53,808 nucleotides of DNA from Gordonia sp. OPL2 (GTDB lineage: Bacteria > Actinomycetota > Actinomycetes > Mycobacteriales > Mycobacteriaceae): contig NZ_RKME01000035.1 of NCBI RefSeq assembly GCF_003797825.1, positions 1 through 53,808 on the forward strand. Direction: 5' to 3'. The notes beneath the pieces were generated by a model. The model did not search any database, was not told the DNA's origin, and saw only the letters and a program-made list of their open reading frames with translations. Made by a program: the position numbers and the translations under genes. Shown here piece after piece: positions 41,265-48,780 of the stretch (position 1 is the first letter of the stretch; each line of letters starts with the position of its first letter).

Positions 41265-41897
41265 ATGCCCAAGCCCACCAAGGGTGCCCGCCTCGGCGGG
41301 TCGGCCAGCCACCAGAAGGCGATGTTGGCGAACCTCGCCACCTCGCTCTTCGAGCACGGCCGGATCACCACCACCGAAGCGAAGGCGAAGCGGCTGCGCC
41401 CGTACGCCGAGAAGCTGATCACCCACGCCAAGGCCGGTTCGCTGGCCAATCGGCGTGAGGTGATGAAGGACATCCGTGACAAGGATGTCGTGCACACCCT
41501 GTTCGCCGAGATCGGTCCGTTCTTCGCAGACCGTCCGGGCGGCTACACCCGCATCATCAAGACGCTGCCGCGCAAGGGCGACAACGCCCCCATGGCCGTG
41601 ATCGAGCTGGTGCGCGAGTCGACCGCGTCGAGCGAGGCCAGCCGGGCCACGCGCGTCGCCGCCTCGAAGAAGGCCGCCGAGGACAAGCTCTCGGAGACCG
41701 AAGACGTCGTCGCGACCGAGGGTGACACCTCGGCCGCCGACGCGGAGAACCCGGTGCAGGCCGTCGAGGCCGACGCCAGCGACGCTCAGGTCGAGAACGC
41801 CGAGGCCGTGGCCGAGGCCGTTGACGACGAGTCCAGCGCGGCGACCGCCCCCGATGCCGAGGCAGCGGGCGCGGACGTCGACGGCGACAAGAAGTAG
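41265..41897 (+). CDS. rplQ: 50S ribosomal protein L17 with long acidic tail
   Basis: The first 120 residues are L17: PTKGARLGGSASHQKAMLANLATSLFEHGRITTTEAKAKRLRPYAEKLIT and DRPGGYTRIIKTLPRKGDNAPMAVIELV. About 90 further residues, almost only Ala, Glu, Asp, Val and Ser, form a disordered tail to a total of 210. Tails of this kind are known from mycobacterial L17. The start has AGGAGAAGAG. Confidence 0.98.
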   Translation: MPKPTKGARLGGSASHQKAMLANLATSLFEHGRITTTEAKAKRLRPYAEKLITHAKAGSLANRREVMKDIRDKDVVHTLFAEIGPFFADRPGGYTRIIKTLPRKGDNAPMAVIELVRESTASSEASRATRVAASKKAAEDKLSETEDVVATEGDTSAADAENPVQAVEADASDAQVENAEAVAEAVDDESSAATAPDAEAAGADVDGDKK

Positions 41898-42816
41898 TCG
41901 GCTGAGTTCAGCAGAATCGTCGGAACCCGCCGTCACCGATCCCGGTGACGGCGGGTTCTCTCGTACCGCGGGTGGTTCGTCGGTCCGGCTCCGCCTCGAC
42001 ATCTCCTACGACGGCACCGATTTCGCCGGCTGGGCGCCCCAGATCGGTCAACGGACGGTGTGCGGACTGCTCGACGACACGCTCGGGACGATCCTCCGGG
42101 TGCCGGTCCGGCTCACCGTCGCCGGGCGCACGGATGCCGGGGTCCATGCGACCGGGCAGGTCGCGCACACCGACATCCCCGCGTCGTCGCTGGACACGCG
42201 ATCGATCGACGGGGATCCATCGCGTCTGGTCGGCCGGCTGGCGAAGATGCTGCCCGACGATGTGCGGGTCCGACGGATCGCCGCCGTGAGTGCGGACTTC
42301 GATGCGCGCTTCTCGGCGCTCCGGCGCCACTACGTCTACCGTCTGACCGACACGGTGTGGGGCGCCGAACCGATCGTCGCCCGCACGACGGCGACCTGGC
42401 GTCGGCCACTCGACGTCGACGCGATGAACGATGCCGCACGCTCCCTGATCGGTCTCAACGACTTCGCGGCGTTCTGCCGACGGCGGGAGGGCGCGACGAC
42501 GATTCGGGACCTGCAGCGCTTCGAATGGATCGCCGATCCCGAGGGGGTCCTGATCGGGCGGGTCAGTGCCGATGCCTTCTGCTGGTCGATGGTCCGGTCC
42601 CTGGTCGGCGCCGTCGCCAGCGTCGGTGACGGTCGGCGCGACGTCGACTGGTGTCGCGGGCTACTGGCGGAACGGTCGCGCGGCAGCACGGTGCCGGTCG
42701 CGGAGGCCAAGGGCCTGTGCCTCGTCGGCGTCGACTATCCGTCCGACGCGGAATTGGCTGCGCGCAACGAGATCACCCGCGACGTGCGGTCACCCAAGGG
42801 TTGCTGCGGGGACTAG
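41854..42816 (+). CDS. truA: tRNA pseudouridine synthase A
   Basis: TruA makes pseudouridine at positions 38-40 of tRNA. The core is RLRLDISYDGTDFAGWAPQ, then LTVAGRTDAGVHATGQVAH with the catalytic Asp, and RHYVYRLTD, DFAAFCRRR, FCWSMVRSLVGAVASVG. The conserved part starts only near 41990, but no ATG or GTG lies in frame between the rplQ stop and that point; the nearest is the ATG at 41854 inside rplQ, which adds about 45 residues of non-conserved head and makes a 44-base overlap. The true start could be a rare codon. Fits the order rplQ-truA. Confidence 0.9.
   Translation: MPRQRARTSTATRSSRLSSAESSEPAVTDPGDGGFSRTAGGSSVRLRLDISYDGTDFAGWAPQIGQRTVCGLLDDTLGTILRVPVRLTVAGRTDAGVHATGQVAHTDIPASSLDTRSIDGDPSRLVGRLAKMLPDDVRVRRIAAVSADFDARFSALRRHYVYRLTDTVWGAEPIVARTTATWRRPLDVDAMNDAARSLIGLNDFAAFCRRREGATTIRDLQRFEWIADPEGVLIGRVSADAFCWSMVRSLVGAVASVGDGRRDVDWCRGLLAERSRGSTVPVAEAKGLCLVGVDYPSDAELAARNEITRDVRSPKGCCGD
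41923..41958 (+). terminator. Perfect 15-bp hairpin at the rplQ-truA junction
   Basis: GAACCCGCCGTCACC (41923-41937) and GGTGACGGCGGGTTC (41944-41958) pair without mismatch around a six-base loop GATCCC. The stem is GC-rich and stands 25 bases after the rplQ stop, with no T-run, as in many actinobacterial terminators. If truA starts at 41854 the hairpin is translated; if not, it is an intergenic terminator or attenuator that limits truA. Confidence 0.7.
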
Positions 42817-43496
42817 AGCTCCGGCCTGCCGCTCGGCGGGTCGCCTTCGTCGCCGCCGTCGTCGAGGTCGGTCAGGTAGGCGACGATCATGTCGCCCAAC
42901 ATCTTTCGCTGAGTCGATCGTTGGTCGGCTGCGGTCAGGTCGCGACCGAACAGCGTCTTGAACGTGTAGCGGTTGGCGACCCTGAAGAAGCAGAAGCTGC
43001 TGATCGCGAGATGGACGTCGAGTGCGTCGACGTCGGTGCGGAAGATTCCGCGCTCACGCCCGATCTCGAGGATTCGGCCGAGGATGTCCACGGCCGGGCT
43101 GCCGAGCTCGTGGACCGCTGTGGCGTTCTTGATGTGCGCACCCTTGAGGATGTTCTCGCCCGCGACGATCCGGATGAAGTCCGGGTTGCGGTCGTGATGA
43201 TCGAAGGTGATCTCCGCAATTCGCCGGATGGCCGCGACCGGGTCGTCCTCGGACTCGGTGACACGCTGCTCCAGGCGGCGGATCCTGCCGTACGAGGCCT
43301 CCAGCACCGCCTGATACAGGCCATCCTTGTCGCCGTAGTAGTAGTAGATCATCCGTTTGGTGGTGTGGGTCTTCGCGGCGATCTCGTCGACCCGCGCGCC
43401 CGCGTAGCCTTTGTTGGCGAACTCTTTGGTGGCCACCGCGACGATGTTCGCCCTGGTTCGCTCACTGTCGCGCCGGCGGACTGTCTCGGTGGTCAC
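42813..43496 (-). CDS. TetR family regulator of the shikimate/quinate locus
   Basis: A 227-residue regulator: NIVAVATKEFANKGYAGARVDEIAAKTHTTKRMIYYYYGDKDGLYQAVLE is the TetR HTH, and the C-terminal part has NPDFIRIVAGENIL and SSFCFFRVANRYTF of the TetR_C_17-like group. GTG at 43496 follows a TAGAGT -10 by seven bases, so it is probably leaderless. It is 45 bases from aroE on the same strand. It most likely controls the adjacent aroE-shiA and qsuB genes. Its end overlaps truA's end by four bases. Confidence 0.9.
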   Translation of the reverse strand: MTTETVRRRDSERTRANIVAVATKEFANKGYAGARVDEIAAKTHTTKRMIYYYYGDKDGLYQAVLEASYGRIRRLEQRVTESEDDPVAAIRRIAEITFDHHDRNPDFIRIVAGENILKGAHIKNATAVHELGSPAVDILGRILEIGRERGIFRTDVDALDVHLAISSFCFFRVANRYTFKTLFGRDLTAADQRSTQRKMLGDMIVAYLTDLDDGGDEGDPPSGRPEL

Positions 43497-43499
43497 CCC

Positions 43500-43521
43500 A
43501 TGAACTCTATCGTTCGTTCAT
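43500..43521 (-). promoter_or_regulatory. Operator over the tetR promoter
   Basis: ATGAAC-N10-GTTCAT is a perfect inverted repeat that covers the -10 TAGAGT (complement of 43504-43509), the ideal place for autorepression. The half site GTTCAT recurs in both boxes of the shiA/qsuB gap. Confidence 0.55.
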
Positions 43522-43541
43522 CGCACGGGTCCGGACGACGA

Positions 43542-44480
43542 TCACGCGCTGCGCGGGACGCCGAGGTCCTCGGCCGCGATCAGCTCGCGGATGTGCTGCG
43601 TCATGCGCTCGGCGTCGGGTTCGAGACCGCTGAAGAGCCGAAGTGCGTCGACAGCCTGGTGGACCGCCATGCCGTCGCCGGTGAGGGTCCGTGCGCCGAC
43701 GGCGCGGGCGGTGGCGATCAATTCGGTCACCACCGGTCGGTACACGACCTCGGCGATCCAGAGATCGGGACGCAGAGTGCCGGCGGAGACGGCCATTCCG
43801 GGATGGGCGGCCATCCCCACGGGGGTGGCGTGCACCACTCCGTCGGCCGTGGCGATCGCCGCGTGCGCATCCGCGGTGCTGCCGGAGGTCACCGACGCGG
43901 CGCCGAAGATCGCGCCCAGCAGTGTGGCGAGATCCTCCGAACGCCGCGGGTCGGCGTCGACGATGTGCAGGTGCGCCGTGCCGCGGGAGAGCATCGCGTA
44001 CGCGACCGCGGCACCGGCTCCGCCCGCCCCGAGCTGGATGACCGAGGTCGTGCGCACCGGATCGGCGCTGTCGACGCCGAACCCGAGATCGAAGTTCCGG
44101 GCGAAGCCGGACCAGTCGGTGTTGTGCCCGATCCGGCGGCCGTCGGAGAACACGACGGTGTTGACCGCTCCGAGGCGCGCGGCGTCCGGCGACAGATCGT
44201 CCAGATGGGCGAGGACGCGTTGCTTGAATGGATGCGTCACGTTCAGCCCCCGCATACCGACGTCCGCCGCGCGGTCGAGCAGACCGCCGAGGTCGAGGTC
44301 CGCGGTCCGTGCCGCCGGGACGTCGAACACCAGATAGGCGTAGTCGACACCCTGCTCGGCGGCCTCGCGGTCGTGCATCGGCGGGGTGAGCGACTGCGAG
44401 ATCCCTTGCCCGACCAGGGCGCACACCATCGCTCCGTCGTCGATCCGGCGGGTGGCGGTGGCGAACTCTGCTGCGAACAT
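43542..44480 (-). CDS. Shikimate/quinate dehydrogenase (AroE family, QsuD-like)
   Basis: A 312-residue enzyme of the shikimate dehydrogenase family. GQGISQSLTPPMHDREA has the shikimate-binding Ser pair, GLNVTHPFKQRVLAHLDDLS the catalytic Lys, RIGHNTDWSGFARNF the Asp; the nucleotide fold is VIQLGAGGAGAAVAYAML. HIVDADPRR after the second strand has an Asp where NAD-preferring quinate dehydrogenases have it, so a catabolic NAD enzyme that gives 3-dehydroquinate or 3-dehydroshikimate is likely. It is co-directed with the upstream transporter (gap of 50 bases). AGGAG precedes the ATG at 44480. Confidence 0.88.
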   Translation of the reverse strand: MFAAEFATATRRIDDGAMVCALVGQGISQSLTPPMHDREAAEQGVDYAYLVFDVPAARTADLDLGGLLDRAADVGMRGLNVTHPFKQRVLAHLDDLSPDAARLGAVNTVVFSDGRRIGHNTDWSGFARNFDLGFGVDSADPVRTTSVIQLGAGGAGAAVAYAMLSRGTAHLHIVDADPRRSEDLATLLGAIFGAASVTSGSTADAHAAIATADGVVHATPVGMAAHPGMAVSAGTLRPDLWIAEVVYRPVVTELIATARAVGARTLTGDGMAVHQAVDALRLFSGLEPDAERMTQHIRELIAAEDLGVPRSA

Positions 44481-44530
44481 GTGCGGTGACTCCTGGTCGG
44501 GCCGGGGATCGGGATCGGACGAAATGGTGA

Positions 44531-45889
44531 TCAGGCGGGGCTGCCGTTGAGCACCCGGTGCTCGGCGTCGGTCGCCGGGTCGCGTGGCTTCTCGCCGAGG
44601 AGCATCGTGTCGGTCTTGTTGGTCTCGATCGCGGTCGAGGCGGCGGCGGCAGCGATGAGCGAGCAGACGGCGACGACGATGGCGACCGGGACCCAGCCCA
44701 TCCGGCCCTCGCCGAGGATGGCGGCGGCGACGAGCGGAAGGAAACCGCTGCTCATGAACCCGATCTGCGTGCCGATCGCCACGCCCGAGTACCGGACCCG
44801 TGCCGGGAACATCTCGGAGTAGAACGACGGCCAGGTCGCATTCGCCGCCGCGTAGACGACGGACTGGATGATCACGGTGGAGATGAGGATGATCCAGAAC
44901 GATCCGGTGGTGATCAGGAACAGGTACGGGAAGGCGAGGACCGCGCAACCCAGCGCGGCTCCGATGAACACCGGCTTGCGGCCGATGCGGTCGGCGGCCA
45001 TTCCCCACAGCGGCTGGCTGAACAGCATGATCAGGTTGGCGACGACGCTGACGAGCAGCATGGAGCTCTTGGTCACCTCGAAGTCGTCGGTCGCGTACTT
45101 CAGGGCGAATGTCGAGAACAGGGTGCTCATCACCGAGATCAGGGCGCAGGCGATCACGCGGACCAGGGCCCGCCAGTGGAACCGGAGAAGTGCCAGCAGT
45201 GGGATGTCGGAGACACCGTCGGAGTCCTTGACCTTCTCGAAGACGGGTGTCTCGGGCATGGAGCGGCGGATCAGGTAGGCGACGATCATCACGACGGCGC
45301 TGAACAGGAACGGGATGCGCCAGCCCCAGCTGAGCAGGATGTCCTCCGGAAGGGCGGCGACGGGGATGAAGACCAGCGTTCCGACCAGCAACCCGGCCTG
45401 GGTGCCGTTGAGTGTCCAGCTGGCGTAGAAGGCGCGCTTGCCCGAGTCCGCGTGCTCCACGGTCAGCGAACTCGCACCCGACTGTTCACCCGCGGCCGAG
45501 AGGCCCTGCAGCAGACGCAGGGTCACGAGCGCGATCGGCGCGGCGATCCCGATGGTGTGGTAATCGGGCAGGCACCCAATGAGGAAGGTCGCGATACCCA
45601 TCAGCAGCAGCGTGAAGACGAGCACGCGCTGACGTCCGATCCGGTCACCGAAGTGCCCCAGGATCACCGCACCGACGGGGCGGGCCACGTAGGCGACGCC
45701 GAACGTGGCGAAGGCTGCGAGAGTTCCTGCGCCCGAACTGAACTCGGGGAAGAAAATCTTGTTGAACACCAACGCGGATGCGGTGCCGAAGATGAAGAAG
45801 TCGTAGTACTCGACCAGGCTGCCCATGAAGCTGGCCAGTGCGGCCTTGCGCGGCGCGGGCGCCGGCAGGTCGTGGTGGGTGGTGGTCAT
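44531..45889 (-). CDS. Shikimate/quinate-type MFS symporter (MHS family)
   Basis: A 452-residue transporter with 12 helices of the metabolite:H+ symporter group: ALASFMGSLVEYYDFFIFGTASALVFNKIFFP at the start, GHFGDRIGRQRVLVFTLLLMG for the loop 2-3 motif, RLLQGLSAAGEQSGA for helix 4. ShiA and the QsuA-like proteins belong here. Its place beside aroE and a dehydroshikimate dehydratase indicates shikimate or quinate uptake. ATG at 45889 follows AGGAGG. Confidence 0.88.
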   Translation of the reverse strand: MTTTHHDLPAPAPRKAALASFMGSLVEYYDFFIFGTASALVFNKIFFPEFSSGAGTLAAFATFGVAYVARPVGAVILGHFGDRIGRQRVLVFTLLLMGIATFLIGCLPDYHTIGIAAPIALVTLRLLQGLSAAGEQSGASSLTVEHADSGKRAFYASWTLNGTQAGLLVGTLVFIPVAALPEDILLSWGWRIPFLFSAVVMIVAYLIRRSMPETPVFEKVKDSDGVSDIPLLALLRFHWRALVRVIACALISVMSTLFSTFALKYATDDFEVTKSSMLLVSVVANLIMLFSQPLWGMAADRIGRKPVFIGAALGCAVLAFPYLFLITTGSFWIILISTVIIQSVVYAAANATWPSFYSEMFPARVRYSGVAIGTQIGFMSSGFLPLVAAAILGEGRMGWVPVAIVVAVCSLIAAAAASTAIETNKTDTMLLGEKPRDPATDAEHRVLNGSPA

Positions 45890-45937
45890 CGGTCCTCCTG
45901 ATGTGGTGGCCGCCACCACGTAGGCGGCGTGTGACTG

Positions 45938-45966
45938 AGACTACAAACCGGGTGGCACCACGTCAA
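45938..45966 (-). promoter_or_regulatory. Promoter of the transporter-dehydrogenase operon
   Basis: On the minus strand TTGACG (complement of 45961-45966), 17 bases and TAGTCT (complement of 45938-45943) form a near-consensus promoter about 45 bases before the transporter ATG. Operator box 1 lies directly upstream of the -35. Confidence 0.65.
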
Positions 45967-45969
45967 GAC

Positions 45970-45989
45970 AACTAACCAGATAGTTCATT
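45970..45989. promoter_or_regulatory. Operator box 1 of the shikimate locus
   Basis: AACTA-ACCAGA-TAGTT is a perfect inverted repeat, followed by CATT. The whole 20-base box, read on the minus strand, equals box 2 at 46058 in 15 of 20 positions (AATGAACTAT-TGGT). Confidence 0.65.
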
Positions 45990-46047
45990 GAAACCGCTAT
46001 TCGTGCACGTCACCGCCTATTCAAAGTTCCCCTCATGTGGTCGGCGA

Positions 46048-46077
46048 TGGACTCGATAATGAACTATTTGGTACATT
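46048..46077 (+). promoter_or_regulatory. Promoter of the dehydratase gene with operator box 2
   Basis: TGGACT (46048-46053) and TACATT (46072-46077) are 18 bases apart. Box 2, AATGAACTATTTGGTACATT at 46058-46077, fills the spacer and the -10, so a bound repressor would block polymerase. The leader to the ATG at 46119 is about 35 bases with GGAGG. Confidence 0.6.
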
Positions 46078-46118
46078 CGCTGGGCATCGTGTCCCAGATC
46101 ACCATCGGAGGTTTGACG

Positions 46119-48104
46119 ATGTCCACAGCCTCGACCTCGACGGCCGCGTCCCCGTTCCCCGTGGCGGGCACCGACGGTCTTCCGCGGACCTCGATCGCGA
46201 CGGTGTGTCTGTCGGGGACTCTCGACGAGAAGCTCGACGCCGCTGCCGCCGCCGGCTTCGACGGCGTCGAGATCTTCGAGCCCGACCTCGTCGCGGAGCC
46301 GTCCGGACCCGCCGAGATCGCCCGCGCCGCGCAACGGCGGGGGCTGTCGGTCGATCTGTATCAGCCCTTCCGGGACCTCGACAGCATCGACGAGGACCGC
46401 TTCGAGCGGAATCTCGTGCGGTTGGACCGCAAGTTCGACCTGATGGACGAACTCGAGTGCGATCTGCTCCTGGTCTGTTCGTCCCCGCTGGCGGGCGCGG
46501 TCACCGACGACGTGCGACTCGGGGAGCAGCTCGCCCGCGCCGCGGAGCGGGCCGAGACGCGGGGCAAACGGCTCGCCTATGAGGCGCTGGCCTGGGGCAC
46601 CCACGTCAACGATTACCGCCATGCGGCCGAACTCGTTGCCGCGGTGGGAAACCCTGCGCTCGGCACCTGTCTGGACAGCTTCCACGTGCTGTCCCGCGGC
46701 GACGATCCGTCGGCCATCGCGAACCTCCCGGCGGAATCCATCTTCTTCCTGCAGCTCGCCGATGCGCCGACGATGCGCATGGACATCCTCCAGTGGAGTC
46801 GGCACCACCGCTGCCTACCCGGTCAGGGCAACTTCGATCTGGGGGGGTTCATCCGGGCGGTCATCGCATCCGGCTACCGCGGTCCGTGGTCGCTCGAGGT
46901 GTTCAGCGACATCTATCGCCACGCGGATCCCGGACGGACGGCGCGCGACGCGCACCGGTCGTTGCGCTACCTCGCCGAACTCGGTGCAGGCGAGGGTGAT
47001 CCGGCGGGCCTCGCCACACCGATCGGCTCGCGATCGGTCGCGTCACGGCCGGGCCTGGCAGCCGGTGACGTCGTCTCGGTGCGCGTGGCCGCCGGCCCGG
47101 TGATGGCGCCGAAGGTTGCAGAGACCCTGTCCCACATCGGCTTCGATCTCCAGGGTGTCGACAGCGTGACCGGACTCCGGTTGTACCGGGACGCCGACCT
47201 CGCCGTCGTGGTCGATGCCACCGCCGGCACCGTGTGGACGGCGCCCGGTGTGCCCGCCGACATGCCGACCATCGCGCAGATAGGTCTGCGCAGTGACGCG
47301 CCCCTGGCCTGGGCCGAGCGTGCCGCGGCGTTCGACGTGCCGGTGGCAGCGGTGTCGGCGCCGGGTAGCCCCGACGGATCATCCGTGGCCGACGAGGTGG
47401 TCCGGCTCGAGGTGACCGACACCCTGGCCATCGACCTGCGTGCGACCGCATCCGCCGGGGGTTGGCAGCAGCGATTCGACCTCGTGCCCCGTCGACCCGA
47501 GGTGCCGTCGAGCCTGTTCACCGAGGTCGATCACGTCGGCATCGGGATCGCCAACGCCGAGTGGGAGGGCGCCATGTTGTTGTTGCGGTCGGTGTTCGGA
47601 ATGCGTGTCGACGACGGCCTCGACGTCCCGGACGCCGTCGGCACGATGCGTAGTCAGGCACTGACACTGCCCACCGCCTCGGGCTCGGCGGTCCGGGTCG
47701 TCGCGTCGATGGTCCCGACCCAGCTCGATGCGCATGGTCCGCTGCGTCGACGGGGTGGGCTGACCCATGCGGCGTTCGGTTGTGACGACATCGTCGTCGC
47801 GGCACGGGAGTGTCGCGCGCGGGGCCTGCGCGCTCTGCCGATCCCCGACAACTACTACGACGACCTGCGCGCCCGGTATGACCTGTCCGACGCGGTCGTC
47901 GAGGAGATGCGAGAGCTCGACATCCTCTACGACGCCGACGGCCACGGCGGTGAGTTCTTCCACTTCTTCACACCGACCATCGGCGAGGACCTGTTCTTCG
48001 AGATCGTCGACCGTCGGAACGGCTATCGCGGATACGGAGAGGTCAACTCGCCCGTGCGGGTGGCTGCCGAACTGCACCGTCGGGCGGGCCAGACCGCCAC
48101 GTGA
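46119..48104 (+). CDS. qsuB: Two-domain 3-dehydroshikimate dehydratase (QsuB type)
   Basis: A 661-residue enzyme that converts 3-dehydroshikimate to protocatechuate. The first 300 residues are a sugar-isomerase-like TIM barrel: RTSIATVCLSGTLDEKLDAAAAAGFDGVEIFEPD, with metal ligands Glu155 (AYEAL), Asp186 (CLDSFHVL), Gln212 (FLQLADAP) and Glu260 (WSLEVFSDIYR). The last 320 residues are an HPPD-like VOC domain: EVDHVGIGIANAEWEGAMLLLRSVFGM, GGLTHAAFGCDDI and LFFEIVDRRNGY. This fusion is that of QsuB. The ATG at 46119 has GGAGG at the right distance. Divergent from the transporter. Confidence 0.92.
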   Translation: MSTASTSTAASPFPVAGTDGLPRTSIATVCLSGTLDEKLDAAAAAGFDGVEIFEPDLVAEPSGPAEIARAAQRRGLSVDLYQPFRDLDSIDEDRFERNLVRLDRKFDLMDELECDLLLVCSSPLAGAVTDDVRLGEQLARAAERAETRGKRLAYEALAWGTHVNDYRHAAELVAAVGNPALGTCLDSFHVLSRGDDPSAIANLPAESIFFLQLADAPTMRMDILQWSRHHRCLPGQGNFDLGGFIRAVIASGYRGPWSLEVFSDIYRHADPGRTARDAHRSLRYLAELGAGEGDPAGLATPIGSRSVASRPGLAAGDVVSVRVAAGPVMAPKVAETLSHIGFDLQGVDSVTGLRLYRDADLAVVVDATAGTVWTAPGVPADMPTIAQIGLRSDAPLAWAERAAAFDVPVAAVSAPGSPDGSSVADEVVRLEVTDTLAIDLRATASAGGWQQRFDLVPRRPEVPSSLFTEVDHVGIGIANAEWEGAMLLLRSVFGMRVDDGLDVPDAVGTMRSQALTLPTASGSAVRVVASMVPTQLDAHGPLRRRGGLTHAAFGCDDIVVAARECRARGLRALPIPDNYYDDLRARYDLSDAVVEEMRELDILYDADGHGGEFFHFFTPTIGEDLFFEIVDRRNGYRGYGEVNSPVRVAAELHRRAGQTAT

Positions 48105-48133
48105 GGAACCGACGGCACGGCTGTCACCGGGGG

Positions 48134-48703
48134 TCAGGACCGAAGCGGCAGCCCGTTGCGGTCGCGCACGCTCCCGGTGAGCATCATGATGCCGTCGATC
48201 AACGCCCAGAGTCCGACGCCCATCAAGATGAACAGACCGACGATGAACACCACCGTGATCCAGCCGAGAATGGTCAGGCCGAGCTGGATTCCACCGGTCT
48301 GGTTGTCGCCCAGGTAGAAACGACCCACACCGAACGTGCCGAGAAAGATCTGCAGGAGTCCGGCGACGATCTTGGACTTGTCCGAGTAGGGCAGCCCCGA
48401 CATCGGATCGCGCCCGAAGGGTGCCGAGGGATCCATTCCCGGTGCCCCACCGTACGGATTGCCGTAGTTGGCATAGGGCTGGCCACCGTAGGGCTGGTTG
48501 ACATAGGGCTGGCCACCGTAGGGCTGGCCGCCCTGGGGCACCCCGTAGGGCTGACCGGTCGGGCCGTACCCGGCGGGGTTGCCGTAGGGATCGCCGTACG
48601 GATTCGGCTGCGAGTAGGGAGTCGCCTGACCGTATGGATCACCGGACGTGCCTGCGCGGGGGTCGCGGTACGGATCGTCGGAGGAGTGGCCGGGATAGCT
48701 CAT
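48134..48703 (-). CDS. TM2-domain membrane protein with Tyr/Pro/Gly-rich head
   Basis: A 189-residue protein. Residues 1-105 are low-complexity with repeats of the form QPYGGQPY, then a TM2 domain: KSKIVAGLLQIFLGTFGVGRFYLGDNQTGGIQLGLTILGW and IVGLFILMGVGLWALIDGIMMLTG. The GxGRFYLG loop is the TM2 signature. Function of these proteins in bacteria is unknown. The head has repeated DNA (GGCTGGCCACCGTAGG units near 48480-48530). Start at ATG 48703 or GTG 48709; no ribosome site decides. Confidence 0.87.
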   Translation of the reverse strand: MSYPGHSSDDPYRDPRAGTSGDPYGQATPYSQPNPYGDPYGNPAGYGPTGQPYGVPQGGQPYGGQPYVNQPYGGQPYANYGNPYGGAPGMDPSAPFGRDPMSGLPYSDKSKIVAGLLQIFLGTFGVGRFYLGDNQTGGIQLGLTILGWITVVFIVGLFILMGVGLWALIDGIMMLTGSVRDRNGLPLRS

Positions 48704-48780
48704 CGGCACATCATCGCACGATCACCTGTCGTACCGCGGCACACGTCATACGGCCGGATGACCGGCTGGATTCGCCGCGA

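Noticed and set aside
42651..44489. Open frame of 612 codons on the plus strand opposite tetR and aroE
   Set aside because: It covers two well supported minus-strand genes and shows no protein-like motifs.
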